Below are positions 53,375-63,010 of a stretch of 64,000 nt of DNA, one piece after another. Source of the DNA: Nitrospira sp. (GTDB lineage Bacteria > Nitrospirota > Nitrospiria > Nitrospirales > Nitrospiraceae); NCBI GenBank assembly GCA_020853775.1, contig JADYYH010000044.1, positions 38,457 through 102,456 on the forward strand. Direction: 5' to 3'. The position numbers and the translations under genes were made by a program. The first letter of the stretch is position 1; every line of letters starts with the position of its first letter. Below the pieces are notes generated by a model, which was not told where the DNA came from, searched no databases, and saw only the letters and a list, made by a program, of their open reading frames with translations.

Positions 53375-54307
53375 ATGATCAAACTGCTTCTCGTCGAGGA
53401 TAATGTTGTCGACGCACAGTTGACGCAGGATCTCCTTGCCGAATGGTCGATGGACCGTTTCGAGATCACCCATGCCTCCGTCCTGGCGGATGGACTTGCC
53501 CGGTTGAGCCGAGACCGGTTCGATGTCGTCCTTCTCGATCTTTCCCTCCCCGACACGCATGGCCTGGCCACCGTCACACAGGTCTTGGCGACCAGTCCTG
53601 ATGTGCCGGTCGTTGTCTTGAGCGGACATGATGACCATCCGCTCGCGCTACAGGCGCTGCAACACGGCGCGCAAGACTATCTGGTCAAGGGGGAAGGCGG
53701 GACGGAGTTTCTGGCGCGATCGGTTATCTATGCCATTGAACGTAAGAAGGCGCAGGAGCGGCTGACATACTTTGCACAGCATGATCCGCTGACAGGACTG
53801 ATCAACCGAGCCCTGTTTCGCGATCGCTTGGTCCACGCCATGGCTCGCAGCAAGCGGAAGGATCAACCCCTGGCGGTGATGCTGCTCGACCTGGACCGCT
53901 TCAAAGCCGTCAACGATACGCTCGGCCACGACATCGGCGATCAGTTACTGAAAGAGGTGGCCACGCGATTGATGGAATGTGTGCGAGAGGTTGATACCGT
54001 CGCTCGACTGGGCGGCGATGAATTCACCGCCATCCTCGAAGGGATCTCAGGCGAAGAAGATGTGCTGGTTGTCGCGAAGAGAATCGTAGAATCGATCGGC
54101 ACGCCATTTCACATCGGGCCGCATCGTATCTCGATCGGCGTAAGTATCGGCATTACCCTCTACCCCTCGGATGATGAAGATTTCGACGAACTGCTCAGAC
54201 ACGCCGACAAAGCTATGTACGCCGCCAAACAGCAAGGCGGAGGCCGGTTTCAATTCCATTCACCGGCCGGACATGCTCCATCCGACGTGCCCGCTCCGCT
54301 TCCGTAA
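53375..54307 (+). CDS. Response regulator with GGDEF domain (diguanylate cyclase)
   Basis: An N-terminal receiver (residues about 1-120: LLLVEDNVVDAQL, phospho-Asp in VVLLDLSLPD, Lys in YLVKGE) joined to a GGDEF domain (DPLTGLINRALF, then RLGGDEFTAIL). The intact GGDEF signature predicts cyclic-di-GMP synthesis under phosphorylation control. The RxxD inhibitory site upstream reads RECD-like as VREVD, so feedback inhibition is uncertain. The start is ATG 53375 (MIKLLLVEDN); a TTG at 53354 would add seven residues. No histidine kinase is nearby. The PilZ protein at 63393 is a possible effector. Confidence 0.93.
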   Translation: MIKLLLVEDNVVDAQLTQDLLAEWSMDRFEITHASVLADGLARLSRDRFDVVLLDLSLPDTHGLATVTQVLATSPDVPVVVLSGHDDHPLALQALQHGAQDYLVKGEGGTEFLARSVIYAIERKKAQERLTYFAQHDPLTGLINRALFRDRLVHAMARSKRKDQPLAVMLLDLDRFKAVNDTLGHDIGDQLLKEVATRLMECVREVDTVARLGGDEFTAILEGISGEEDVLVVAKRIVESIGTPFHIGPHRISIGVSIGITLYPSDDEDFDELLRHADKAMYAAKQQGGGRFQFHSPAGHAPSDVPAPLP

Positions 54308-54371
54308 ACAGGCGGCTTGCCGCCACAGTCCATCAGCCCGGCTCACTCCACCAGCGCTCGACAGCTCGCCG

Positions 54372-55205
54372 CTACCGTCCGATATCCGCGAGAGGCTGCT
54401 CCGTCACTACGAGAGACCCTCGGGGATTGGGCAGGAAGACGTTTGCCGCCACTAATTCTTCCCGGGACGGGATCGGATGCGTGTCCGGCGTCATCACCAA
54501 TCCCCAATGCTGATTGTCGCGGCAAACATTATCCAAAAGCAGGGCCTCTGCATGATGGAACAAGAGTATCCCGCTCAGCATGTTGCGATGACAGACATTC
54601 CGGACGCACTCCGGATGACTGCCCGGATCTCGCACCGCCACACCAAAGTGATGGTTCCCGTAACAGACATTCTGCGCCACTCGCGGCTGCGCACCGGCAA
54701 ACACAAAGATGCCGGATTCCCGATTGGAACAGACTTCATTATCGATAAACGTCGGTCTCGCCTCGGGACCATAGATCACCACTCCTGACAGGATTCCTTC
54801 CATGGCCCGGCACTGCGTAATGGTGCACACCGAGTCCAACACATTCATGGCGGAATGCTGATCGCTGCCGACATAGCGGAAGGTGATCCCAGAAATCATG
54901 CCATGGGGCACTCGTTGGAGATAGAGCGGCCCGCCGCGACGACTGTATATCTGCACATGGTCTCGACCCGCGCCGACGAGGCGCACCGGCTTGTCCGCAA
55001 CAAACACCTTATCTTCATATACACCGGGGCGGATAAATACCTGGTCATCTTCACCCGCATCTTTCAGTGCCGCACTGGGACGAATGTACGCAGCGGGGTC
55101 CCGGGCATCGACAATCAACGTCTTGCCGCCTTTAGGATTCGGTGGCGGTTCGATGAGAGGGGCCTTGCCTGCGCCCAATGAACCAGACTCCTGAGATGTA
55201 TCCAT
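54372..55205 (-). CDS. Right-handed parallel beta-helix protein
   Basis: A 277-residue protein built of successive short beta strands with ladders of Asn, Gly and Cys (NEVCSNRESGIFVF, NVCYGNHHFGVAV, NVCHRNMLSGILLF, NVCRDNQHWGLVM), as in pectate-lyase-like and NosD-type repeats. No signal peptide is evident. Several rungs carry an NVC motif, which would stack cysteines along the helix. The function is unknown: binding or carbohydrate-active roles are both possible. Confidence 0.75.
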   Translation of the reverse strand: MDTSQESGSLGAGKAPLIEPPPNPKGGKTLIVDARDPAAYIRPSAALKDAGEDDQVFIRPGVYEDKVFVADKPVRLVGAGRDHVQIYSRRGGPLYLQRVPHGMISGITFRYVGSDQHSAMNVLDSVCTITQCRAMEGILSGVVIYGPEARPTFIDNEVCSNRESGIFVFAGAQPRVAQNVCYGNHHFGVAVRDPGSHPECVRNVCHRNMLSGILLFHHAEALLLDNVCRDNQHWGLVMTPDTHPIPSREELVAANVFLPNPRGSLVVTEQPLADIGR

Positions 55206-55520
55206 ACGCCCGCTTCAATCCTCTACGAACTTATATCGGCCACGCCGATCACCAGAACATGGAGCGCTAACCGACAACAAACGAAAATATGCCTTCTGTC
55301 AACCTGCCTGCCTTCTCCGTCGCGCTCGGCCCTTTTCCGTACAATCCTGCGTGCTTTCGGCACAGGAATCCCGCGACTCATCCCCACTCCGAATATGCCA
55401 ACCCTACAATTTCACAACAGGTTCGTCTGGCGCCTCCGTCTGGTGCGGTTCTTTCATATCGACGGCCACAACAATGGACCGGATTCGGGCTCTGCCACTA
55501 CGGAACAAAGAGGGGCTGTT
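55206..55520. other. Intergenic region, 315 bases, no gene seen
   Basis: Divergent space between the beta-helix gene and the CpoB-like gene. A plus-strand extension of the CpoB-like frame to 55395 exists but is not signal-like. I see no independent gene. Confidence 0.55.
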
Positions 55521-56042
55521 ATGACCATGGTTCAACTCACCCGTGGAAAGATGCGAAGTATCGGAACCGCAATGGTGTTCTTCGGCATGCTGGCGAGTGC
55601 GCCCGATCTGTTCGCGGCGGCGCCCCAGCCACCGGACGCCTCACGTCGCCTGTACGACCGCGTGATGGACGAGTTCCGCCATAAAGACTACCCCGCGGCA
55701 CTGGCCGGATTTCGCTTCTTTCTCGAACTCCACGGGCACTCCTCATTGTCGGCCAACGCGCAATATTGGATGGGTGAATGCCAGTACCGTATGGGACGGA
55801 ACGAGGAGGCACTGGGATCATTCTTTCAGCTCATTTCAGATTATCCGATGAGCCAGAAACTCGCCGCTTCGACCCTCAAAATCGGACAGATCTATACGAG
55901 ACAGGGCGATCTCGAAAAAGCCCAAATGATGTATGAGCGGGTCACAGGGCAATATCCTGACAGCCCGGAGGCAGAGGTCGCGCGTAAGGCCATAGACGCC
56001 GCTGCCGCGAAGGGCGAACCAATCGCAGCCGGGCCGAACTAA
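55521..56042 (+). CDS. Exported TPR protein, YbgF/CpoB-like
   Basis: A 173-residue periplasmic protein. The signal peptide ends near PDLFAAAPQPP. The mature protein has tetratricopeptide repeats: RLYDRVMDEFRHKDYPAAL, AQYWMGECQYRMGRNEEAL and LKIGQIYTRQGDLEKAQMMY, as in the C-terminal half of YbgF/CpoB of the Tol-Pal system. The coiled-coil N-terminal part is absent. The start at 55521 follows GAGGGG by five bases. No tol or pal gene is nearby, so a Tol role is not shown. Confidence 0.8.
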   Translation: MTMVQLTRGKMRSIGTAMVFFGMLASAPDLFAAAPQPPDASRRLYDRVMDEFRHKDYPAALAGFRFFLELHGHSSLSANAQYWMGECQYRMGRNEEALGSFFQLISDYPMSQKLAASTLKIGQIYTRQGDLEKAQMMYERVTGQYPDSPEAEVARKAIDAAAAKGEPIAAGPN

Positions 56043-56091
56043 CCGGATGGCCGCGTTCGGTCCAGCATCGAACTCTTTGACCGAGCCGCCC

Positions 56092-56625
56092 TCAGTCCGG
56101 ATCCGCGAGATCCAACACCGTCACGAGACCAGGCACCGTATACGCATGGAACGGACTCAGTCGTACGAGTTGCACGCCGGCGGCGCGCAATGCACTGTCG
56201 AAGAGAGAATCCGGCGGCCCACCCGCGTCCGCCTCCGATGCCGGTCGCTCCACCTGCACCACCTTCTCCACCAACCGACTGCCGGGATGCACCAACACAA
56301 AGGTGGCGCGTGTGAGCGCCAGCTCCCGCAGCGTCTCCGCCGGCGGCATCCCGGAGGGAACGCGCAAATCCAACACGCTCCAGAGTGGAATTTGAGTGAA
56401 CAGGAGATATCGATCTTCGACCGCAAGGCGCAGAAGGTTATAGAGCTGCACTTCCTGGTCTGTCAGCAAAGGCTTGGGGGCAAAGGTCATTCCGGACAGC
56501 AGGTTGCCGGCCGGCGCGGCCGGCGCGCGTCGCCTCCCGAATGTCTCCCAGGCCAGACTTCCCAGAAAGACCAGCGCGCCGATACCGAGGATAGGGTACA
56601 GGACGTCCATGCTCATGCCATTCAA
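56092..56625 (-). CDS. Membrane-anchored DUF2726 protein
   Basis: A 177-residue protein with an N-terminal transmembrane segment (residues about 8-25) and a DUF2726 domain from about residue 52 (PLLTDQEVQLYNLLRLAVED, IPLWSVLDL, ALTRATFVLVHPGS). The domain has an endonuclease-like topology in related proteins, but no active role is established. It abuts anmK (56626), with no gap. Confidence 0.8.
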   Translation of the reverse strand: MNGMSMDVLYPILGIGALVFLGSLAWETFGRRRAPAAPAGNLLSGMTFAPKPLLTDQEVQLYNLLRLAVEDRYLLFTQIPLWSVLDLRVPSGMPPAETLRELALTRATFVLVHPGSRLVEKVVQVERPASEADAGGPPDSLFDSALRAAGVQLVRLSPFHAYTVPGLVTVLDLADPD

Positions 56626-57822
56626 TTAACGGGGCAGAGACAGATCCCTGCTCTGCCGACCCGCCCCGCCCGGAACCACGGAACCGAGTAACACAGGCCG
56701 CCGAGCGCCCGTCACCTGCGGGACATTCGTGCAGAGCCCATGCAAGAAGTCATGTGCAAGCAACGCGAAGGCCGTCGCCTCAAACGCTTTGCTGCTCCAA
56801 CCGCAATCATCAAACGTCAGCACGGGGGCAGGCGCAAACACCGTCCGGAGCGACGCCATGATGGCTCGATTGGAGACGCCGCCTCCTCCGACGATTACGT
56901 CATCGATCTTGCCGGAAACCCAGCGCCGCGACGAACCGATCGCTTCCGCCGTCCAGGCCGCGCAGGTCGCCAGCAGATCTTCGATCGACAACCGTGCGCG
57001 TGTCTGCTTGTCGCGCAACATACGCACGAAGGGCGCACCAAACTCTTCCCGCCCCGTAGACTTCGGCGGACGCCGCGTCACGAACGGATGGCCCATCAGT
57101 TCGGTGAGCAACGGCCGATGTATCGTGCCCTGTCGCGCCCATCTGCCCCCGGCATCATACACGCGGGTGCCTTGTGTCGCGCCCTGTACGATCGCATCAA
57201 GCACCATGTTGCCGGGGCCGGTATCAAACGCCCGCACATCGGCCATCCCGCCTCCGGGCGGAAGATAGGTCACATTGCTGATCCCGCCGATATTCACCAC
57301 CAGGCGCCCCCGACGCGCATGGCTGAAAGCGACCGCATGGGCATAGGGAACCAGTGGCGCACCTTCACCGCCAGCCGCCATGTCGCGCGGCCTGAAATTG
57401 GCCACGGTGGTAATGCCCGTACGCTCTGCAATCACTGCCGGCTCGCCAATTTGCAAGGTCGATCGGATCAGGCCCACGCCCGCCTCACGCCTTCCCTTCG
57501 GCAAGTGGTGAATCGTCTGGCCATGTGATCCAATCGCATGAATATCGCCTGGCTGATGCTTCGCCGCGCGAATGACCTTGAGCGCCGCCTTGGCAAACAA
57601 TTCTCCCAGGTACGTATTCATATGGCAGATCTCTGCCACGTCCCCGTGAAGCGACAGATCGACCACTCGTTGCTGCAAGGCCCGAGGATAGGGCACGGAG
57701 GTAAAAGCGATGGGCGTAATCGTTGGCCTACCCGCACGTCGGACGATACTCACCAGCGCCGCGTCTATCCCATCTGCCGATGTCCCGGACATAAGACCGA
57801 CAACCTTCATCCCGCCCTCCAT
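56626..57822 (-). CDS. anmK: Anhydro-N-acetylmuramic acid kinase
   Basis: Opens and phosphorylates 1,6-anhydroMurNAc in cell-wall recycling. It starts MKVVGLMSGTSADGIDAALV after four residues; the true start may be 57810. It has GSHGQTIHH, the catalytic region FDTGPGNMVLD and the C-terminal VGGGGVSNRAIMASL. The length, about 398 residues, is within range. Confidence 0.94.
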   Translation of the reverse strand: MEGGMKVVGLMSGTSADGIDAALVSIVRRAGRPTITPIAFTSVPYPRALQQRVVDLSLHGDVAEICHMNTYLGELFAKAALKVIRAAKHQPGDIHAIGSHGQTIHHLPKGRREAGVGLIRSTLQIGEPAVIAERTGITTVANFRPRDMAAGGEGAPLVPYAHAVAFSHARRGRLVVNIGGISNVTYLPPGGGMADVRAFDTGPGNMVLDAIVQGATQGTRVYDAGGRWARQGTIHRPLLTELMGHPFVTRRPPKSTGREEFGAPFVRMLRDKQTRARLSIEDLLATCAAWTAEAIGSSRRWVSGKIDDVIVGGGGVSNRAIMASLRTVFAPAPVLTFDDCGWSSKAFEATAFALLAHDFLHGLCTNVPQVTGARRPVLLGSVVPGGAGRQSRDLSLPR

Positions 57823-57971
57823 TCAGCACGGCACCCAGGTGTCGCCCTGGCATTCGGTGCGCTACGCTAATCGAAACCACCCGACGGGTCAAGCGGTACG
57901 CTGCAGAGACGACTCGGTCCACGTGCGCCATCGCGTTGACTTTGGGTACATCGGGTGTTACCGTCCGCCGG

Positions 57972-58892
57972 ATGTCTCGTCCAATTGTTCTGATCCTTTT
58001 CATGCTTGTCACAATGCTGTGGAACCCTTCCGGAGCGGTCCGCACAGCATCGGCGGCCGACCCGCTCAACGTGGTGGTGACGCTCCCGGTCCTGAAAGAT
58101 TGGGTACAACAGATCGGCGGATCGCATGTCCACGTCGTCTCGCTCATGACCGGGTATGAGAGCGAGCATACCTACTCGCCCAAGCCCAGCGACCTGGTGG
58201 CCGTCCGGAAAGCTTCCCTCTTGTTCGAGGTCGGCGCAGGACTCGAAGTGTGGGTCGCCTCGCTGGTCAAGAATGCGGGCAACGCCTCCTTGCAAGTAGT
58301 CACGACCTCCAAAGACATTGAATTGATCCCGGATCATCCCGAATCAACTGCCGATGCACACAGCCACCACCATGCGGGCGGCAATCCTCACGTGTGGCTG
58401 GATCCGTCCGCGGCCGCCACGATGGTGCAGCATATTTCCAAGGCCATGGCGGACGCCGACCCATCCCATGCAGCAGAATACCGCAGCAACACGGCGAACT
58501 ATCTGCGAGCCCTGCTGCACGTTCAGGAAGAGTCGCTGGAGCGGCTCAAAAAGGTGCCCAACCGGACCGTCATCGTCCATCACCCGGCTTGGCCCTATTT
58601 TGCACGGCGCTACGATCTGCAAATCGCCGGTACGATTCTCACCCAGCCTGGAGGAGAACCCTCTGCACGCCATCTGCATACGCTGATCGACGCCATCAAA
58701 CGTGGCCATATCCGGGTCATTATTTCCGAGGTCCAACTGAATCAGAAAGTTCCACAACTGCTGGCCCGGGAAACCGGGGCGCACATCGCCGTCCTGACCA
58801 CCTTGCCGGGCGGCCTTCCGGGAACCGAGACCTACCTCGACATGCTCCGCTATAATGTGCTCCAATTAGCCCACGCGCTTGAACAGACATAA
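57972..58892 (+). CDS. znuA: Metal ABC transporter substrate-binding protein (ZnuA-like)
   Basis: A cluster A-1 metal-binding protein of about 306 residues. The start is placed at MSRPIVLILFMLV (57972), which gives a clean signal peptide ending near TASAADP. The ligands are a His near GYESEHTY, a His in NPHVWLDP, and His in PAWPYF-type positions (VHHPAWPYF). A His-rich insertion (HSHHHAGG) before the second His favours zinc over manganese (inference). It is followed by the ATPase and permease genes. Confidence 0.9.
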   Translation: MSRPIVLILFMLVTMLWNPSGAVRTASAADPLNVVVTLPVLKDWVQQIGGSHVHVVSLMTGYESEHTYSPKPSDLVAVRKASLLFEVGAGLEVWVASLVKNAGNASLQVVTTSKDIELIPDHPESTADAHSHHHAGGNPHVWLDPSAAATMVQHISKAMADADPSHAAEYRSNTANYLRALLHVQEESLERLKKVPNRTVIVHHPAWPYFARRYDLQIAGTILTQPGGEPSARHLHTLIDAIKRGHIRVIISEVQLNQKVPQLLARETGAHIAVLTTLPGGLPGTETYLDMLRYNVLQLAHALEQT

Positions 58893-58947
58893 CCGCCGCC
58901 TCGACCCGGACATCGACGACAACCAGCATCTCCATCGAACGCCACGC

Positions 58948-59730
58948 ATGACCCATCCGATTATCCGTTTTGACCATGCGACTTTTGGTTTTCCCGGCAC
59001 CGTGGCCTTGGAAGACATCTCTCTGTCCATCCCCGAATCGGAATTCGTCGGGGTGATCGGCCCGAACGGATCGGGGAAAACGACGCTGTGCCGCGCCGTG
59101 CTCGGCCTGATGGCTCCGGTGAGCGGCACGCTCCGCGTCCTCGACTGTGCCTGCGAAGAACTGCGCTGCCACCATCGAGCCCTGATCGGGTATCTTCCCC
59201 AAAAAGGCATGCTCGATCGCAACTTCCCCGTGACCGTACTGGAAGCGGTGATGATGGGGCGATACGGCGCGCTTGGCCTGTTTCGACGGCCCTCCGGAAA
59301 GGATCGCGACATCGCCCGTCAGGCACTCACGCAAGTGGGCATGGACCATCACCGGGATTCCGCACTGGGCGCCTTGTCCGGCGGCCAGCAACAACGCGTG
59401 TTCATTGCGCGGGCCTTGGCGCAACAGCCGCGCATACTGCTCCTGGATGAGCCCACCACTGGGTTGGACCTCACCGCCCAACATAGCGTCGTGGAATTGA
59501 TTGAACAGCTGCATCACGAACTAAAACTGACGATTCTCATGATTACCCACGACATCAATATGATTCGCTCGCGGGTGGATCGATTGGTCTTATTAAAAAC
59601 CAAATTATTCGCGGCGGGTCCTCCCCAGGATGTCCTGAAGCCGGAGATTCTCAGCCAGGTCTATGGCAAAGAGTTGGTCATCACCGATAAAGACCTCATC
59701 ATCGTGGAAGATTACCATCATCACCACTAA
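58948..59730 (+). CDS. znuC: Metal ABC transporter ATP-binding protein (ZnuC-like)
   Basis: The ATPase of the metal importer. Walker A GPNGSGKTT, the signature LSGGQQQRV and Walker B LLLDEPTTGLD are present. I place the start at MTHPIIRF (58948); the longer frame from 58879 overlaps znuA and adds a His/Asp-rich leader. The C-terminus ends YHHHH, a cluster that could bind metal. It sits between znuA and znuB. Confidence 0.92.
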   Translation: MTHPIIRFDHATFGFPGTVALEDISLSIPESEFVGVIGPNGSGKTTLCRAVLGLMAPVSGTLRVLDCACEELRCHHRALIGYLPQKGMLDRNFPVTVLEAVMMGRYGALGLFRRPSGKDRDIARQALTQVGMDHHRDSALGALSGGQQQRVFIARALAQQPRILLLDEPTTGLDLTAQHSVVELIEQLHHELKLTILMITHDINMIRSRVDRLVLLKTKLFAAGPPQDVLKPEILSQVYGKELVITDKDLIIVEDYHHHH

Positions 59731-59833
59731 CACCTTGCTGATTGAATGATGCAGCCTGAATTCCGCGACCCGACCCGTTCATGATCACCGTTCATTATCT
59801 ATTCACCGCATGGGCCAATGACTCAGTGAGACC

Positions 59834-60655
59834 ATGTTAGAGTTACTCGCGTACGATTTCATGCAACGCTCACTGCTGGCCGCTGCGCTGGTGGGCGCGG
59901 TCTGTTCCGTGATCGGCGTGTTTGTCGTGTTGCGGGGCTTGGCGTTTGCCGGCGCCGGCACGGCCCATGCCGCATTTGCGGGCGTCACGCTGGCCTATCT
60001 ACTCGGCCTGCCGCCCCTCAGCCTCGCCATCGTGTTCGGCCTTGCCACCGTGTGGATCACCGGCTGGGTCGAAGAAAAAGGCCGCATGAAGTTGGATGTG
60101 TCCATCGGCATCCTCTACACCGCGACCATGGCTCTGGCTATTTTGTTTCTGGGTCTGATGAAGACCTATAACCCGGAGGTCTACGGCTATCTTTTCGGCA
60201 GCGTGCTGTCCGTCACGACGGAAGAGCTCCTGACCATCGGAGGACTGAGCATCGTGGTGTTGGGAACGATCCTTCTGCTGTCGAAAGAACTCTACTTCAT
60301 CGCCTTCGACCAGGAAATGGCCGCGGCGTCGGGTGTGCCCGCGCGGCAAATTTTCTACCTCCTCCTCACACTGGTAGCCTTGACCGTCGTGATCGCCTTA
60401 AAAACGGTCGGCGCGATTCTCGTGTTCGCCATGATTCTCATCCCGGCATCCACGGCCTACCAGCTCACCCACAGCCTCACGCAGATGACCCTGTATTCGA
60501 TGTTCATTGGCATCTTCTGTGCCGTCACGGGCGTGTTGCTGTCCTACGCATTCGACCTGCCGTCCGGGCCATCGATCGTTCTCTTGGCCACGAGCCTCTT
60601 TTTCCTGGCGATCTGTTGTTCACCCAAGCGGCTGCATCGTATTCAAGCAGAATAG
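59834..60655 (+). CDS. znuB: Metal ABC transporter permease (ZnuB-like)
   Basis: A 273-residue permease of the ABC-3 family with about eight membrane segments. Family motifs are the N-terminal FMQRSLLAAALVG, GLAFAGAGTAHAAF and LLSKELYFIAFDQEMAAASG, the cytoplasmic ATPase-contact loop. It lies 103 bases after znuC. Confidence 0.92.
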   Translation: MLELLAYDFMQRSLLAAALVGAVCSVIGVFVVLRGLAFAGAGTAHAAFAGVTLAYLLGLPPLSLAIVFGLATVWITGWVEEKGRMKLDVSIGILYTATMALAILFLGLMKTYNPEVYGYLFGSVLSVTTEELLTIGGLSIVVLGTILLLSKELYFIAFDQEMAAASGVPARQIFYLLLTLVALTVVIALKTVGAILVFAMILIPASTAYQLTHSLTQMTLYSMFIGIFCAVTGVLLSYAFDLPSGPSIVLLATSLFFLAICCSPKRLHRIQAE

Positions 60656-60754
60656 CCTGGATGCCAGACTGGTACCGATAGACTCCGTCGGCCGATAAGT
60701 CGTGCCAGTGTGCCGATAATTAAACGGGACGGAAACGAAGAATGGGATCGGCTG

Positions 60755-61195
60755 TTAGGCCTGAGAGGACTGTTGCTTTCGGGACCAGACCATGCCGGTC
60801 TGCTCTTTGGCGCTGAATCCGAGCCGTTCGTAGAATCCCGGCATCCGCGTACACAACCAGAACAGTTCCACCTGCTGCAGCGTAGGGTGATCGAGAATGC
60901 GCCGCACAATCTCGGTACCGATCTGTTGCCCCTGATAGTCGCGATCGACGATCACATCCCAAATAGAGGCGCGAAAGACATAGTCGGTCAGCACTCGACC
61001 GAAGCCCACCAGTCGTGGTCCGTCCCACGCTGAAATGACCAGATCGGTCTTCGCCAGCATGGCTTGCGCCTGCTCCAGTTCGCGGTGCTTGGCCCAGGGA
61101 GCCTGCCGGTACAAATGAATCAATTGGGTCGCGTCAAAATCGTTGCGATCGGAAAATGCGATGGGTCGTTGGCCGGTCTTGAGAGCAGGAGGCAT
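60755..61195 (-). CDS. GNAT-family N-acetyltransferase
   Basis: A 146-residue acetyltransferase. The acetyl-CoA site (VIVDRDYQGQQIGTEIVR) and the C-terminal GFYERLGFSAK strand-loop are typical of the family. The substrate is unknown. It converges on the znuABC operon and is divergent from the small zinc-ribbon gene at 61258. Confidence 0.88.
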   Translation of the reverse strand: MPPALKTGQRPIAFSDRNDFDATQLIHLYRQAPWAKHRELEQAQAMLAKTDLVISAWDGPRLVGFGRVLTDYVFRASIWDVIVDRDYQGQQIGTEIVRRILDHPTLQQVELFWLCTRMPGFYERLGFSAKEQTGMVWSRKQQSSQA

Positions 61196-61257
61196 CTTGT
61201 ACTAAATTAATCCCTCCGAACGGGGCAATTGGTTAATCGTAGTGTAAAAGGAAGACC

Positions 61258-61437
61258 ATGGGAACGCAAGTAAGAAGCTGTCCGAAGTGTTTTCAACTGA
61301 TGTGGCTCAAGCAGGATCACTACGACGTGATCGACGAAGAGACGGTGCGCACGAAATGTCCGCACTGCGAGTCGACCGTCCGCTTTCAGCTGGTCACTGC
61401 CGGGGCCAACGCAGCGGGCCCGAAAATGGGGCATTGA
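61258..61437 (+). CDS. Small zinc-ribbon protein, 59 residues
   Basis: Starts ATG at 61258 after AAGGAAG (about five bases away) and stops with TGA at 61435. It encodes two CxxC pairs, CPKC and CPHC, about 27 residues apart, so it should bind one zinc ion. The sequence between is charged (DHYDVIDEETVRTK). It is short, so it is easily overlooked. The function is unknown; ribosome- or RNA-associated small ribbons have this look. Confidence 0.75.
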   Translation: MGTQVRSCPKCFQLMWLKQDHYDVIDEETVRTKCPHCESTVRFQLVTAGANAAGPKMGH

Positions 61438-61541
61438 TCCGCCGAGACAGGCTTGAGGCAGGCGTGCTGAGTGTTGGAACGGTTCACCAACGACCTGGCG
61501 TTGAACGCACCACTCACCACGGAGAACTCACGACTCGCTCA

Positions 61542-61964
61542 CTACATGCCTCGTCCGGCGCCCTCCAATTCCGGCTGATTGCCCGGCAAAATCTTGATCA
61601 GCGCCGCGCGGTACTCTCCCATCCGTTTCTCCTCCGGCGGGCTGACTTTAATTTCCTGATCGCGCTGCATCCGTTCCACCTGATCGAGAATGGCCATCAG
61701 CGGCTGCACTGCGCCTAGCACATTGCCGACTTCGAACGCCTCCAACGATTCGAGAAGGTATTCCTGCAAGCCCTTGAATGGCGAGCGGCCGCTCTGCTCT
61801 CGAAATCGCAACAGCGCCTGCTCAAATGCCTCCACGGCCTCCGGTTTGGGCTTCACGCCAGTCGGCACGGATGCGAGATGCACGACTGTCGGTAACTTGG
61901 CGGCATACCCCTTGAGCTGCGCAATCAGCTCTCCGATGCGATCGAGCACGGCACTGGTTTCCAT
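61542..61964 (-). CDS. Hypothetical helical protein, 140 residues
   Basis: Predicted mostly helical and soluble (METSAVLDRIGELIAQLKGY, then EAFEQALLRFREQSGRSPF and LLESLEAFEVGNVLGAV). No family recognised, and no signal peptide. The start is ATG 61964. It is upstream of nothing obvious on its strand and follows the RluD-type gene by 62 bases, so the two may share a transcript. Confidence 0.65.
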   Translation of the reverse strand: METSAVLDRIGELIAQLKGYAAKLPTVVHLASVPTGVKPKPEAVEAFEQALLRFREQSGRSPFKGLQEYLLESLEAFEVGNVLGAVQPLMAILDQVERMQRDQEIKVSPPEEKRMGEYRAALIKILPGNQPELEGAGRGM

Positions 61965-62026
61965 CGTTCGCGTCTCCTCACTCTCGCCGACTTGAACTGG
62001 TCGGCCTTCTCTCTTGTTGACTCACA

Positions 62027-63010
62027 TCAGTGTTCGACAGGCATCCCCTGTGTCGTGGCTGCGCGCAGGAGATCCTGCACCTGCTCCATGTCCGGAGGAA
62101 AGGGCACATCGAACTGATGATACTCCCCGCCCGTAGGATGTGTGAATCCGAGCGTGCGGGCATGCAGCATGACCCGTGGGATCGGGATGCCCGCCACGGT
62201 CATCACTTTTACCCCTCCATAGGTTTTGTCCCCCAGAATGGGATGGTCGATGGACGTGAGGTGGACCCGCAACTGATGGGTGCGCCCTGTTCGGGGGGAA
62301 AGCCGCACCTGCGCGGCGACCTTTCCATATCGCTCCTCCACCTGGTAGTCGGTTGCCGAGGCCTTTGGCTTGGTGGTCCGTGCGGAAAACTTCTTGCGCT
62401 CCTTCGTGTCCCGCCCGATGGCCAGCTCGATGAGCCCATGCCCTTTCTTCGGCACCCCCCAAATCAACGCTTCATAGACGCGGGTAATCGTATGTGATTT
62501 GAACTGAGCCGCCAGCGCACGGTGCGCCTGATCGGTCTTCGCAATCACCATCACGCCTGACGTTTCCTTATCCAGCCGGTGAACCAGACCCGGCCGCTCT
62601 TTTCCGCCGATATGGGATGGCGTCACACCGGCGGTGGCAAAGTGATGCAGCAAGGCGTTCACCAGCGTGCCGGACCAATTCCCCGGTGCAGGATGCACCA
62701 CGAGGCCAGCCTGCTTATTGAGGACCAACAGGTCGGCGTCTTCATGGAGAATCTCGATGGGAATCGCCTCAGGACTCAGATCCAGGGGCTCCGGGCGCGG
62801 CACCTCCAGTCTGATGCGGTCTCCCGGCTTGATCTTCTGGCTTGGCCGGACGAGCTGGCCATTGATCTGGATACGTCCCTCCGCGATCAGTCGCTGTAAG
62901 GCCGAACGGGAAAAGGTCGGGTCGCGATTGGCAAGAAATACGTCGATCCGTTTGGACGATTCACCTCCAGTGACGACAATTTCGACCGGAGTCGTGCTCA
63001 CTCTATTCAC
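62027..63010 (-). CDS. RluD-type 23S rRNA pseudouridine synthase
   Basis: Isomerises uridines in large-subunit rRNA. An N-terminal S4 domain (SALQRLIAEGRIQINGQLVR) is followed by the catalytic core with the conserved HRLDKETSG motif, whose aspartate is the nucleophile, and by RTGRTHQLRVHL. The start is GTG at 63010 (VNRVSTTP) or GTG at 63001; an extended frame to 63154 adds a Cys-rich, non-family leader. RluD versus RluA/RluC cannot be settled from sequence alone. Confidence 0.9.
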   Translation of the reverse strand: MNRVSTTPVEIVVTGGESSKRIDVFLANRDPTFSRSALQRLIAEGRIQINGQLVRPSQKIKPGDRIRLEVPRPEPLDLSPEAIPIEILHEDADLLVLNKQAGLVVHPAPGNWSGTLVNALLHHFATAGVTPSHIGGKERPGLVHRLDKETSGVMVIAKTDQAHRALAAQFKSHTITRVYEALIWGVPKKGHGLIELAIGRDTKERKKFSARTTKPKASATDYQVEERYGKVAAQVRLSPRTGRTHQLRVHLTSIDHPILGDKTYGGVKVMTVAGIPIPRVMLHARTLGFTHPTGGEYHQFDVPFPPDMEQVQDLLRAATTQGMPVEH

